NCBI RefSeq assembly: GCF_016907515.1
Contig: NZ_JAFBBY010000001.1
Span: forward strand, 5,022,001-5,086,000
Direction: 5' to 3'
DNA: 64,000 nt
DNA from: Nocardioides nitrophenolicus
GTDB lineage: Bacteria > Actinomycetota > Actinomycetes > Propionibacteriales > Nocardioidaceae
The notes under the pieces are model-generated. The model searched no databases. It was not told where the DNA came from and saw only the letters and a list, made by a program, of their open reading frames with translations. Shown piece by piece: positions 1-8,620 of this stretch. The translations under genes and the position numbers were made by a program. How positions within the stretch are numbered: the first letter of the stretch is position 1; every line of letters begins with the position of its first letter.

Positions 1-1
1 C

Positions 2-157
2 CGGCTGCGCTATGCGTACGCCGACACCCTGGAGGAGGCGGGCCGGCTCAACGACGCACTCACCTGGTTCCACAAGACCAATGCGATCGACGCCGACGAG
101 ATCACCGACGCCGCGGAGCGCGCGGAGGCGGTGGAGAAGCGGATCGACCGCGGCTGA
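2..157 (+). CDS. C-terminal fragment of a TPR-like protein (cut by window edge)
   Basis: An open frame enters from the left edge and ends at TGA 155-157, leaving 51 codons. The visible residues are helical and charged, with a YADTLEEAGRLNDAL segment that looks like a tetratricopeptide helix pair, followed by an acidic/basic tail ending EKRIDRG. The start and most of the protein lie outside the window, so no function can be assigned. TPR is an inference from one helix pair only. Confidence 0.6.
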   Translation, partial: RLRYAYADTLEEAGRLNDALTWFHKTNAIDADEITDAAERAEAVEKRIDRG

Positions 158-182
158 GCATCCCGCGTGGTGAGCCGGCCGC

Positions 183-791
183 TCAGGGGCGGCCGGCGAC
201 GGTCACGATCGCCTGCCGGTTGCCGGCAGGCTGGGTGTCCCAGCGGATGTCCTCGCGGTAGGCGATCCGGATCCGGTCGATCACGGCGAGTGCCGCGTCG
301 TCGGCCTCGACCCGGACCACGATCGAGTCGCCGCCGACCAGTCGCTCGCCCTCGGGGTTGACCAGGTCGGCACAGAACTGGTCGGGCTGGGTAGTGACGC
401 CGATGGTGCCGCGGCGGCACAGCAGCGGAGTGACCTTCAGCTTCACGTCGCTGGTGGTGTGCACCCGGACCCCGGAGATGCGCAGGGTGCGGTCCAGGTC
501 GGCGGGCGCGGCGAACATGCCGACGTAGAGAGGGGTGCCGACGACGCCCTTGGCGTTGACGACCTTCGCTGAGACGGGCAGCCGCTCGGGGGTCAGCGCG
601 TACCAGACCAGCCAGGTCAGCAGCAGCCCGAGCGCGACGACCAGCGCGGCGATCCGCCAGCCGCGGGACTGGAACGAGGGCCGGGGGACTCCGGAGGTGT
701 CGAGCTCCCGGTCGCGTCCGCGGGGCGGGCGCTCCGCACGACGACGCCCGGGGGCGGGCGCGGCGCTGGGAGCGGTTCCACCGTCGGTCAT
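183..791 (-). CDS. Membrane-anchored protein of unknown function
   Basis: A 202-residue protein. I chose the ATG at 791 rather than an upstream in-frame start because the longer version would run into the divergent gene at 848. Residues 1-44 are polar and Arg/Pro-rich, about 45-66 form one hydrophobic membrane helix, and the rest looks like an extracytoplasmic beta-rich domain with two cysteines (TPLLCRRG and DQFCADL) that could form a disulfide. The topology suggests an N-in, C-out anchored protein. I do not recognise the family. It is divergent from the hydrolase at 848, with 56 bp between the starts. Confidence 0.7.
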   Translation of the reverse strand: MTDGGTAPSAAPAPGRRRAERPPRGRDRELDTSGVPRPSFQSRGWRIAALVVALGLLLTWLVWYALTPERLPVSAKVVNAKGVVGTPLYVGMFAAPADLDRTLRISGVRVHTTSDVKLKVTPLLCRRGTIGVTTQPDQFCADLVNPEGERLVGGDSIVVRVEADDAALAVIDRIRIAYREDIRWDTQPAGNRQAIVTVAGRP

Positions 792-847
792 GGCCGAAGC
801 GTAGGACACCGGGAGCCGCGCGCGTCGTACCTGCGACACTCCTGCGC

Positions 848-1768
848 ATGACATTTCCTGCTCCCCGGATCCCCGAGCAGCCGAAGCGGCCCACGCTCGA
901 GGGCAGTGTCGCCGTCAGGGACGGCCGGCGGCTCAGCTTCGCGGAGTACGGCTCGCGACGCGGCCCGGCGATCGTGTGGATGCACGGCACGCCCGGGGCG
1001 CGTCGCCAGATCCCCGTCGACGCGCGGGCGTACGCCGAGGAGGTGGGGGCGCGGATCATCGGGATCGACCGCCCGGGGATCGGGTCGTCGACGCCGCACC
1101 TCTACGCCAACGTGCTCGACTGGACCGCCGACCTGACCCTGCTGCTCGACGCTCTCGCGATCGACAGCGCGCGGGTGATCGGGCTGTCCGGCGGTGGTCC
1201 GTACGCGCTCGCCGCCGGCGCCGCGCTGCCCGACCGGGTGCCCGGGGTGGGCGTGCTCGGCGGCGTGGCGCCGACCCGGGGACCGGACGCCGCGGAGGGC
1301 GGGATCATCCAGCTGGCCGTGCACGCGGCGCCGCTGCTGGCCGCGACCCGGGTGCCGCTCGGGGTGGCGCTGACGGGTGCGATCCGCACCGTCAAGCCGC
1401 TGGCGGGTCCCGCGCTGGACCTGTACGCCGCGGTGCAGCCGCCGGGGGACAAGAACCTGCTGGCGCGTCCCGAGTTCAAGGCGATGTTCCTCGACGACCT
1501 GCTCAACGGGAGCCGGTTCCAGACCTCGGCGCCGTTGGCGGACCTGGTGCTGTTCACCCGGGACTGGGGCTTCCGGCTGGCCGAGGTGGGCGTGCCGGTG
1601 CGCTGGTGGCACGGCGACGACGACCACATCGTGCCCTTCCGGCACGGCCGGCACTGCGTCGACCGGCTCCCGGACGCCACGATGACCACGATCGACGGAG
1701 AGAGCCACCTGGGTGGGTTGGGCATCGCGGTGCGCGTCATGGACGAGCTGCTGGCGCTCGGCGCCTGA
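848..1768 (+). CDS. Alpha/beta-hydrolase
   Basis: A 306-residue alpha/beta-hydrolase fold protein, probably cytoplasmic since no signal peptide is seen. The oxyanion-hole motif HGTPG lies near residue 46. The nucleophile elbow GLSGGGP places the catalytic serine at about residue 114. An acid in the HGDDDHIVP stretch and a histidine in ESHLGG near the C-terminus complete a plausible triad. Substrate cannot be told from sequence; lipase, esterase and epoxide hydrolase relatives share these motifs. It stands alone, with the next gene more than 200 bp downstream. Confidence 0.85.
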   Translation: MTFPAPRIPEQPKRPTLEGSVAVRDGRRLSFAEYGSRRGPAIVWMHGTPGARRQIPVDARAYAEEVGARIIGIDRPGIGSSTPHLYANVLDWTADLTLLLDALAIDSARVIGLSGGGPYALAAGAALPDRVPGVGVLGGVAPTRGPDAAEGGIIQLAVHAAPLLAATRVPLGVALTGAIRTVKPLAGPALDLYAAVQPPGDKNLLARPEFKAMFLDDLLNGSRFQTSAPLADLVLFTRDWGFRLAEVGVPVRWWHGDDDHIVPFRHGRHCVDRLPDATMTTIDGESHLGGLGIAVRVMDELLALGA

Positions 1769-1980
1769 TTGCGGCCCGACGCCTGCGTGCGGCAGGGTGT
1801 GACCCAGACACGCGGCGGTTGCGCTGGTGTCGCGCCGTCCCATGGGCCACAATGGGAACACAACATCACAGGTGTCACTCCGCAACGGTGCCCGCACGCG
1901 TTCGCGACCTCGACACCTCCGTTGAGACCGCTGGGGAAGGCGTATCTCACGCCGGAGGTAGAGGGAAGCGAGGGTTCGTG

Positions 1981-2490
1981 GTGACCGGAAGCATGAGTGC
2001 GACCAGGGGCGTGTTCTACGTCCACTCCGCGCCGTCCGCGCTGTGCCCCCACATCGAGTGGGCCGTGGGCGGTGTGCTCGGCGTACCCGTCAACCCGGAC
2101 TGGACGCCGCAGCCGGCGCAGTCGGGGACCTACCGGGCCGAGTTCTCCTGGACCGGCAAGGTCGGCTCGGCCGCCGAGATGGCCTCCGCGCTGCGCGGAT
2201 GGAACCACCTGCGCTTCGAGGTGACCGAGGAGCCGACCTCCTCGACCGAGGGCGCCCGGTTCTCCTACACGCCCGACCTGGGCGTCTTCCACGCCGTGAT
2301 GGGCCTGCACGGCGACATCATGATCCCCGAGGACCGGCTCAAGGCGTCGGTGGTCCGCGCCGCGCTCGGCGAGGTCACCCTCGAGAACGAGATCGACAAG
2401 CTCCTCGGCAAGCCGTGGGACGACGAGCTGGAGACCTTCCGGCACGCCGGTGAGGGTGCTCCCGTCCGCTGGCTGCACCAGGTCGTCTGA
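1981..2490 (+). CDS. DUF3145 family protein
   Basis: A 169-residue protein matching the actinobacterial DUF3145 family, including the conserved N-terminal YVHSAPSALCPHIEWAVGG stretch. Function is unknown. In Streptomyces the same family lies beside the fab cluster, as it does here. I prefer GTG 1981 because GAGGG at 1970-1974 is well spaced from it. ATG 1993 (MSATRGVFY) and GTG 1978 are alternatives; homologues usually begin close to the TRGV motif, so the first few residues are uncertain. It converges on fabF across a hairpin terminator. Confidence 0.85.
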   Translation: MTGSMSATRGVFYVHSAPSALCPHIEWAVGGVLGVPVNPDWTPQPAQSGTYRAEFSWTGKVGSAAEMASALRGWNHLRFEVTEEPTSSTEGARFSYTPDLGVFHAVMGLHGDIMIPEDRLKASVVRAALGEVTLENEIDKLLGKPWDDELETFRHAGEGAPVRWLHQVV

Positions 2491-2521
2491 GCGCCACCCC
2501 GTCCCACCCGCGAACGCAGCA

Positions 2522-2553
2522 AGCGCCCCGGCTCGGTCTCGAGCCGGGGCGCT
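2522..2553. terminator. Bidirectional hairpin terminator between DUF3145 gene and fabF
   Basis: A perfect 13-bp stem (2522-2534 paired with 2541-2553) with a 6-nt loop lies between two convergent genes. There is no T-tract, which is usual for high-GC actinobacterial terminators. Confidence 0.75.
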
Positions 2554-2667
2554 CGTCGTGCGGGAGCATCTCGGTGGGGCAGGGCCGCTGGACGGGAGGG
2601 GTTCCAGCGGCCCTGGATCGCGGAGCGCGTTCGCGGCCGGGGTGTCGGGGCGAGCGCGCTCGGGCCG

Positions 2668-3918
2668 TCAGGAGGGCGACCCGAAGACGACGGCGACGTT
2701 CGCGCCGCCGAAGCCGAAGGAGTTGTTGATCGCGGCGATGTCGCCCAGCGGGAGGTCCCGCGGCTTGGTGGCGACGTCGAGCTCGACGCGCTCGTCCTTC
2801 TCGTCGAGGTTGATGGTCGGGGGAGCGGTGCGGTGGTGCAGCGCGAGCACCGTGGCGACCGCCTCGAGGGCGCCGGCGCCGCCGAGCAGGTGACCGGTCA
2901 TCGACTTGGTGGCCGAGACGACCAGGTCGTTGGCCGCCGAGCCGAGGACCGCGTGCAGCATCAGCGACTCGGCGACGTCGCCCTGCGGGGTCGAGGTGGC
3001 GTGCGCGTTGACGTGGGCGATGTCGGACGGCGTCACGCCGGCGTCGGCGACCGCGGCCTTGATGGCGCGGGCGCCACCGCGACCGGCCGGGTCGGGCTGC
3101 GCGATGTCGTGGGCGTCGGCGGTGATGCCGGTGCCGAGGACCTCGGCGTAGATCCGGGCGCCGCGGGCCTGGGCGTGCTCCAGCGACTCGAGGACGAGGG
3201 CGCCGGCGCCCTCACCGAGCACGAAGCCGTCGCGGGCCACGTCGAAGGGCCGCGACACGGTGGTGGGGTCGCCGTCGTTCTTCGACAGCGCCATCATGTT
3301 GGCGAAGGCGGCGATGGGCAGCGGGTGGATGGCCGCCTCGGTGCCGCCGGCGATGGCGACGTCGACGCGGCCGAGCCGGATCTGGTCGGCGGCCAGCGAG
3401 ATCGCCTCGTTGCCGGACGCGCACGCCGAGACCGGGGTGTTGACCGGGCCGCGGGCGCCCAGCTTGAGGCTGATGGTCGCCGCCGGGGCGTTCGCCATCA
3501 GCATGGGCACGGAGATCGGCGAGACCCGCCGCGGCCCCTTCTCGAGCAGCACCTCGTGGTTGGACAGCAGCGTCTGCACGCCGCCGATGCCGGAGGCGAA
3601 GGCGACGCCGAACCGTTCGCCGTCGAGGTCGCCCGCCTCCTGGACGGCGTCGAGCCCGGAGTCGGCCCACGCCTCGAGCGCCGCCACCAGGGCGAACTGC
3701 GAGGAGCGGTCCAGGCGCCGGGCGACGACGCGGTCGAGGACGTCGGTGGGCTCGACGGCGGCCGTGCCACCGATCTTGACGGGGAGACCCTCAGCCAGGT
3801 CGCCGAGGGGACGGATCCCCGAGCGACCGGCGAGCAGGCCCTCCCAGGTGCTGGCGACGTCGCCGCCGAGCGGGCTGGTGGTGCCCAAGCCGGTCACGAC
3901 GACACGAGTGCGGGACAT
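2668..3918 (-). CDS. fabF: Beta-ketoacyl-ACP synthase II (FabF)
   Basis: A 416-residue condensing enzyme that elongates acyl-ACP with malonyl-ACP in type II fatty acid synthesis. The Cys-His-His triad is visible: Cys166 in SACASGNEA, His306 in HVNAHATSTP and His343 in KSMTGHLLGGAG. The C-terminus NNSFGFGGANVAVVF is typical. It is the last gene of a fabD-fabH-acpP-fabF operon on the minus strand, starting 32 bp after acpP. Full length for the family. Confidence 0.96.
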   Translation of the reverse strand: MSRTRVVVTGLGTTSPLGGDVASTWEGLLAGRSGIRPLGDLAEGLPVKIGGTAAVEPTDVLDRVVARRLDRSSQFALVAALEAWADSGLDAVQEAGDLDGERFGVAFASGIGGVQTLLSNHEVLLEKGPRRVSPISVPMLMANAPAATISLKLGARGPVNTPVSACASGNEAISLAADQIRLGRVDVAIAGGTEAAIHPLPIAAFANMMALSKNDGDPTTVSRPFDVARDGFVLGEGAGALVLESLEHAQARGARIYAEVLGTGITADAHDIAQPDPAGRGGARAIKAAVADAGVTPSDIAHVNAHATSTPQGDVAESLMLHAVLGSAANDLVVSATKSMTGHLLGGAGALEAVATVLALHHRTAPPTINLDEKDERVELDVATKPRDLPLGDIAAINNSFGFGGANVAVVFGSPS

Positions 3919-3950
3919 GGCTGATGGTCTCCCTTGGTGAGTCAGGTGGA

Positions 3951-4196
3951 TCAGGCGGCGCGGTTGCGCTCGATGTAGGCGACGGCGTCACCGACGGTCT
4001 TGAGGTTCTTGACCTCGTCGTCGGGGATGGTGACGCCGAACTTCTCCTCGGCCTCGACGACGACCTCGACCATGGAGAGCGAGTCGACGTCCAGGTCGTC
4101 GCTGAACGACTTGTCCAGCTGCACGCTGTCGGCCGGGATGCCGGCGACCTCGTTGACGATCTCGGCGAGGGCGGCGCGGATCTCTTCGGTGCTCAT
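3951..4196 (-). CDS. acpP: Acyl carrier protein (AcpP)
   Basis: An 81-residue acidic protein that carries growing acyl chains on 4'-phosphopantetheine. The attachment serine is Ser39 in the DVDSLSMVE motif. I chose ATG 4196, preceded by a purine-rich GAGAAGAAGAGA stretch; the frame stays open upstream but that part is not ACP-like. It lies between fabH and fabF, as in Streptomyces, and should be co-transcribed with them. Confidence 0.96.
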   Translation of the reverse strand: MSTEEIRAALAEIVNEVAGIPADSVQLDKSFSDDLDVDSLSMVEVVVEAEEKFGVTIPDDEVKNLKTVGDAVAYIERNRAA

Positions 4197-4261
4197 TCTC
4201 TTCTTCTCCCGTGGTTGGTGGGTGGTGCTGGGTGGTGCAATCCGTGGGACGGGCGGAGCCG

Positions 4262-5263
4262 TCAGGGGATGACGACGACCTGGGCGGCGTACGCCAGGCC
4301 GGCGCCGAAGGCGATGAGCAGGGCGGTGTCGCCCGACTTCGCGTCGCCCTCGTCGATCATCCGGCGCAGCGCCATCGGGACCGAGGCCGCCGAGGTGTTG
4401 CCGGCGTCGATGATGTCGCGGGCGATCCGGACCGACTCCGGCAGCTTCAGCGAGCGGGCCATCGCGTCGGTGATCCGGTTGTTGGCCTGGTGCGGCACGA
4501 AGCAGTCGAGCTGGTCGGCGGTGATGCCGGCGCTGTCGAGGGCCTGCTGGGCGACCTTGGCCATCCCGTACGACGCCCAGCGGAAGACCTCGTTGCCCTT
4601 CATCGACAGGCACGGCATCTTCATCTCGCCGGAGGCCAGGATGTCGCGCCAGTCGGGGGTGCGGATGTGGTCGTAGTGCTCGCCGTCGGAGCCCCAGACG
4701 ACCGGCCCGATGCCCGGCGTCTCGGACGGACCCACGACGACCGCGCCCGCGCCGTCGGCGAAGATGAACGCCGTGCCGCGGTCGGTCGGGTCGGTGATGT
4801 CGGAGAGCCGCTCGACGCCGATGACCAGCGCGTAGCCGGCGCTGCCGCCGCGCACCATGTCGTTGGCCAGCGCGACGCCGTGGCAGAAGCCGGCACAGGC
4901 CGCGGAGATGTCGAAGGCGGCCGCCTGCTCGGTGCCGAGCTGGTGGGCGATCATGGTGGCGGCCGACGGGGTCTGCAGCAGGTGGCTGACCGTGGCGACG
5001 ATCACGCAGTCGATCTGCGGGGCGTCCACGCCGGCGGCGGCCAGGGCCTCCTGGGCGGCCGCGACGCTCATCGAGACGACCGTCTCGTCGTCGGAGGCGA
5101 AGCGCCGGGTCTTGATGCCGGAGCGCTGCTGGATCCACTCGTCGCTGGAGTCGATCGCGTCGATCACCTCGGAGTTGGGGACGACCCGACGCGGGCGGTA
5201 GGCGCCGACGCCGAGGATCGCGGCGTGCGCGGCTCCGGTCGCGGTGCTCAGGGTGGCGCTCAT
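4262..5263 (-). CDS. fabH: Beta-ketoacyl-ACP synthase III (FabH)
   Basis: A 333-residue enzyme that starts fatty acid synthesis by condensing an acyl-CoA primer with malonyl-ACP. In actinobacteria this primer is often branched. The triad is seen as Cys123 in SAACAGFC, His258 in PHQANNR and Asn289 in DAGNTSAA. The ATG at 5263 overlaps the fabD stop by four bases (ATGA), so translation is coupled. The frame continues upstream of this ATG, but that is the shadow of fabD. Confidence 0.96.
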   Translation of the reverse strand: MSATLSTATGAAHAAILGVGAYRPRRVVPNSEVIDAIDSSDEWIQQRSGIKTRRFASDDETVVSMSVAAAQEALAAAGVDAPQIDCVIVATVSHLLQTPSAATMIAHQLGTEQAAAFDISAACAGFCHGVALANDMVRGGSAGYALVIGVERLSDITDPTDRGTAFIFADGAGAVVVGPSETPGIGPVVWGSDGEHYDHIRTPDWRDILASGEMKMPCLSMKGNEVFRWASYGMAKVAQQALDSAGITADQLDCFVPHQANNRITDAMARSLKLPESVRIARDIIDAGNTSAASVPMALRRMIDEGDAKSGDTALLIAFGAGLAYAAQVVVIP

Positions 5264-6201
5264 GCGGGCACGACCTGGGACTGGCGGGCGTGGCGCTCGC
5301 AGAAGGCGCGGGCCTCGTCGAGCTGCTCGGGTCCGGAGAGGGCGAAGGTCTCGACCCCCGGCTCGCGGCCGCGGAAGTAGCGCTTCGCGATCCCGGTGAG
5401 GGTGCCGGCCGGCGGCAGCTCCAGGACGCCGGTGACGCCGAGCTCGGTCATCGTGGCCAGGCACAGGTCCCAGCGGACCGGGCGCGCGATCTGGCCGACG
5501 ATCCGGTCGAGCACGTCACGGCCCGCCGAGATCGCGGTGCCGTCGGAGTTGGTGAGGAAGGGCGTGTGGGCGTCGGCCACGGCGACCGCGCGCGCCAGGC
5601 GCGTGACGTGGTCGACGGCGGGGGCCATGTGGGGGGAGTGGAAGGCGCCGGCCACCGAGAGCGGCCGCAGCCGGCCGCCCTGGGGAGGGTTCTCGGCGAA
5701 GGCGGCGAGCTGCTCGGTCGTGCCGGCGGCGACGATCTGGCCGGGGCCGTTGTCGTTGGCGGCGGTCAGGCCCTGGGCGGCGATGGCGGCGAGCACCGCG
5801 TCGCGGTCCCCGCCGAGGACGGCGGTCATGCCGGTCGGGGTCACCGCGGCGGCCGCGGCCATCGCGCTGCCACGCTCGCGGACCAGCACCATGGCCTGCT
5901 CGGCGGTGAGGACGCCGGCGCCGACGGCCGCGGTGAGCTCACCGACGCTGTGGCCGGTGACGGCGTCCGGGGTGGCTCCGAGCCGGCGGGCGGCCACCAG
6001 GCCGGCAGCGACCAGCAGCGGCTGGGCGATCTTGGTGTCGCGGATCGTGTCCTCGTCGGCCTCGGTGCCGTAGTGGACCAGGTCCAGCCCGGCGACGGCG
6101 GAGAGCCAGTCGAGGTCGGCGGCGACGGTGTCGTCCTCCAGCCAGGGCGAGAGGAATCCTGGCGTCTGCGCGCCTTGTCCGGGGGCCACGATCACGAGCA
6201 C
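5260..6201 (-). CDS. fabD: Malonyl-CoA:ACP transacylase (FabD)
   Basis: A 313-residue acyltransferase that loads malonate onto AcpP. Signature motifs are GQGAQ near the start, the nucleophile GHSVGEL (Ser85) and the catalytic His188 in AGAFHSPH. The start is GTG at 6201. It is the first gene of the fab operon and lies 91 bp downstream of fasR; that gap holds a 17-bp palindrome that may be the FasR operator. Confidence 0.95.
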   Translation of the reverse strand: MLVIVAPGQGAQTPGFLSPWLEDDTVAADLDWLSAVAGLDLVHYGTEADEDTIRDTKIAQPLLVAAGLVAARRLGATPDAVTGHSVGELTAAVGAGVLTAEQAMVLVRERGSAMAAAAAVTPTGMTAVLGGDRDAVLAAIAAQGLTAANDNGPGQIVAAGTTEQLAAFAENPPQGGRLRPLSVAGAFHSPHMAPAVDHVTRLARAVAVADAHTPFLTNSDGTAISAGRDVLDRIVGQIARPVRWDLCLATMTELGVTGVLELPPAGTLTGIAKRYFRGREPGVETFALSGPEQLDEARAFCERHARQSQVVPA

Positions 6202-6268
6202 GGATCCAGCCTGCCTGTCGGGGGTCGGGGACCGCGCCTGCGTCGTCCACGAACTTGGCGGCGCGTCC

Positions 6269-6285
6269 TTGTGGGAGTCCTACAA
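6269..6285. promoter_or_regulatory. 17-bp palindrome, candidate FasR operator
   Basis: TTGTGGGAGTCCTACAA is an inverted repeat matching at 7 of 8 arm positions around a central G. It sits 68-84 bp upstream of the fabD start, between the end of fasR and fabD. FasR regulating the downstream fab genes is established in Streptomyces and mycobacteria; that this particular site is its operator is an inference from position and symmetry. Confidence 0.45.
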
Positions 6286-6292
6286 CGCGATC

Positions 6293-7474
6293 TCAGGGGG
6301 ACTGCCGGCCCAGCACCAGGGCCAGCTGGAGGGTGAGCGCGTCGCGGGGCACGGACGGCGTGAGTCCGGTCAGGTCGGCGATCTGGCCGAGGCGGTAGCG
6401 CACCGTGTTGGCGTGGACGAACAGGGAGCGGGCGGTGGCCTCGATGCCGGCGCCGTTGGCGAAGTAGGCGACCAGGGTCTCGACCAGCTCGCCGCGGGAC
6501 TCCGCGAGCGGGCGGTAGAGGTCGTCGATCGCCTCGCGCCGCGCGAGGTCGTCGCCGGCGAGGATCCGCTCGGGGAGCAGGTCGTGGGCCGAGACCGGCC
6601 GGGGCGCGTCCGGCCAACCGGCGGCGGCGCGCAGGGCGTCGAGGGCGACCCGGGCCGAGACATGGGCGTGGGCCAGGTCGGTCGCGCTCGGGCCGACGAC
6701 CACGGCGCCGTCGCCGAACAGGTGGACGACGGTGCTCGCGTCCTTCTCGAGGTGGCTCACGCCGCCGAGGATCACCACGAGCAGATGGCCCTGGACCGCG
6801 CTGAGGGCGTCCAGGCCGCCCTCCCGGGCCGCCCGGCGTACGTCGTCGAAGACGCCGGTCTGGGGCGCGGAGGCCTCGGGCGGGGCGGTGCCGACGACGA
6901 CCGCGACCTCACCGCGGGAGGACCAGCCGACGGCGCTCGCCCGGGACAGCACGGCCTCGTCGGTCTCCGCGCGGAGCACGGCGTCGACGGCGAGCGCCTC
7001 CAGCCGGGCGTCCCAGCGGCCGCGGACCTCGGCCGCCCGGGCGTAGACCTCGGCCGTGGCGAAGGCGACCTCGCGGCCGTAGCGCAGCACGGCGGCGTGG
7101 ACGTCGGGCAGCACCTCGGGGTCGAGCAGCCGCTCGATGTTGCCCTCGACCTCGTCGATGGTGAGCTTGATCAGGTCCACGGTCTGGTGCAGGTCGACGG
7201 TGCCGGCCATGGTGCGCGGGGCGGCGCCGAAGACCTGGCCGACCAGGGCGTGGTCCTGCGGGTCGGAGCCGCCGCCGTCGGCGAACCAGTCGACGAAGCC
7301 CTTCACGCCGGCCTGGACGATCATCGCGACGTACGAGCGCTCCTCGGCGCTCAGGTCGCGGAACCAGGCCAGGTCGGCGTCCATCCGGGAGGTCGCGGCG
7401 GTGCTCAGCGAGCCGGTCGCGGCGCGCAGCTGCCGGGTGGCCTCGGCCCGCTGCGCCGAACCGGTGGGGGACAT
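6293..7474 (-). CDS. fasR: FasR-type (PucR/CdaR-like) regulator of fatty acid synthesis
   Basis: A 393-residue regulator. The C-terminal region carries a PucR-type helix-turn-helix with the ATARSLFVHANTVRYRL motif. The N-terminal two thirds is the usual ligand-sensing region, with an internal GGDEF-like degenerate domain. Its place directly upstream of fabD-fabH-acpP-fabF matches Streptomyces FasR, a transcriptional regulator of that operon. The ATG at 7474 starts MSPTGSAQR. It is divergent from the hydrolase at 7610. Confidence 0.88.
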   Translation of the reverse strand: MSPTGSAQRAEATRQLRAATGSLSTAATSRMDADLAWFRDLSAEERSYVAMIVQAGVKGFVDWFADGGGSDPQDHALVGQVFGAAPRTMAGTVDLHQTVDLIKLTIDEVEGNIERLLDPEVLPDVHAAVLRYGREVAFATAEVYARAAEVRGRWDARLEALAVDAVLRAETDEAVLSRASAVGWSSRGEVAVVVGTAPPEASAPQTGVFDDVRRAAREGGLDALSAVQGHLLVVILGGVSHLEKDASTVVHLFGDGAVVVGPSATDLAHAHVSARVALDALRAAAGWPDAPRPVSAHDLLPERILAGDDLARREAIDDLYRPLAESRGELVETLVAYFANGAGIEATARSLFVHANTVRYRLGQIADLTGLTPSVPRDALTLQLALVLGRQSP

Positions 7475-7544
7475 GTCGCAAGCCTAGTGTTCGGGCGGTG
7501 CCCGCAATGCGGAGGCGGGGGTGTCGGGCCGCCCGGGCGCGTGG

Positions 7545-7587
7545 TTGAATCGTGCACCATTGCTAGCAGGAGTGAGCATTCGCTAGC
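7545..7587. promoter_or_regulatory. Divergent promoter region with paired GCTAGC palindromes
   Basis: The fasR/hydrolase gap holds a TTGAAT -35-like hexamer at 7545-7550 and two identical GCTAGC palindromes at 7562-7567 and 7582-7587, spaced by 20 bp (about two helical turns), with TGCT and AGCA pairing between them. A dimeric repressor site for the + strand gene is plausible, but no regulator can be named. Confidence 0.35.
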
Positions 7588-7609
7588 CGAGCGCTGAGGG
7601 GGTGCGGCG

Positions 7610-8608
7610 ATGTCGGTGGGGAACGACGTCCGGCACGAGGTCGAGTACGTCACGCTGCACGGCAAGCGCCGGGCGTACGTCAAGAAGGGGTCGGGGCCGG
7701 CGGTCCTGCTGCTGCACGGGCTGGCCTGCGACCACACGACGTGGGCGCACGTCATCGACGACCTCGCCGAGCGCTACACCGTGATCGCACCGGACCTGCT
7801 CGGCCACGGCCTGTCCGACAAGCCGCGGGCCGACTACACCCTCGGCGGGTACGCCAACGGGATGCGCGACCTGCTCACCGTCCTCGGCATCGACAAGGTG
7901 ACCGTGGTCGGCCACAGCTTCGGCGGCGGCGTCGCGATGCAGTTCGCCTACCAGTTCCCCGAGCGGACCCAGCGGGTGATGCTCGTCTCCACCGGCGGCC
8001 TCGGGCCCGAGGTGACGCCGATGATCCGGCTGATCCAGGTGCCGGGCTGGTTCCGCGCCGTCGGGCTGCTCACGCTCCCCGGGATCCGGCAGGTCGAGAC
8101 CTTCGCGCTGCGGACGGCGTCCGGTCGGCTCACCTTCGGACCGCTGCGCAAGTACACCCGCGACCTCGACGAGGTCGCCGACATCGTCGATTCGTGGAAG
8201 GACCGGCGCACCCGGTTCGCGATCCGCCACCTGGTCCGTGCCGTCATCGACTGGCGTGGCCAGATCGTGACCATGGCGGACCGCGCCTACCTCAGCGAGG
8301 CGATGCCGATGTCGGTGCTGTGGGGCGTGGAGGACCAAGTGATCCCCGCGACGCACGCCGAGAACGCGCGGGCGCTGGCGCCCGACGTGCGGGTCGACGT
8401 GCTGGCCGACGCCGGGCACTTCCCCCACAAGGACCACCCGGAGGAGTTCGTCCGGCTGCTCGACGACTTCATCTCCACGACCGAGCCGGCGGCGTACAAC
8501 CGGGCGCGGTTCCGGCGGATGCTCAAGGCCGGTGCGACCGCGCCGCTCGGGCCGCTGGCGGCGGTCGCCGCAGCGGAGGCTCGCGACGAGGCGGTCACCC
8601 CTGCCTGA
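7610..8608 (+). CDS. Alpha/beta-hydrolase
   Basis: A 332-residue hydrolase with oxyanion-hole motif LLLHGLACD near residue 33, nucleophile GHSFGGG (Ser103), an acidic residue in WGVEDQVIP and a histidine in DAGHFPHKDHP. The N-terminal YVTLHGKRRAYVKKGSGP strand pattern is typical of haloalkane dehalogenase/epoxide hydrolase-like esterases. Substrate unknown. No signal peptide. The ATG at 7610 follows a purine-rich GAGGGGG. The permease gene begins 12 bp after its stop, so they are likely co-transcribed. Confidence 0.85.
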   Translation: MSVGNDVRHEVEYVTLHGKRRAYVKKGSGPAVLLLHGLACDHTTWAHVIDDLAERYTVIAPDLLGHGLSDKPRADYTLGGYANGMRDLLTVLGIDKVTVVGHSFGGGVAMQFAYQFPERTQRVMLVSTGGLGPEVTPMIRLIQVPGWFRAVGLLTLPGIRQVETFALRTASGRLTFGPLRKYTRDLDEVADIVDSWKDRRTRFAIRHLVRAVIDWRGQIVTMADRAYLSEAMPMSVLWGVEDQVIPATHAENARALAPDVRVDVLADAGHFPHKDHPEEFVRLLDDFISTTEPAAYNRARFRRMLKAGATAPLGPLAAVAAAEARDEAVTPA

Positions 8609-8620
8609 GCTCGGTCGGCC

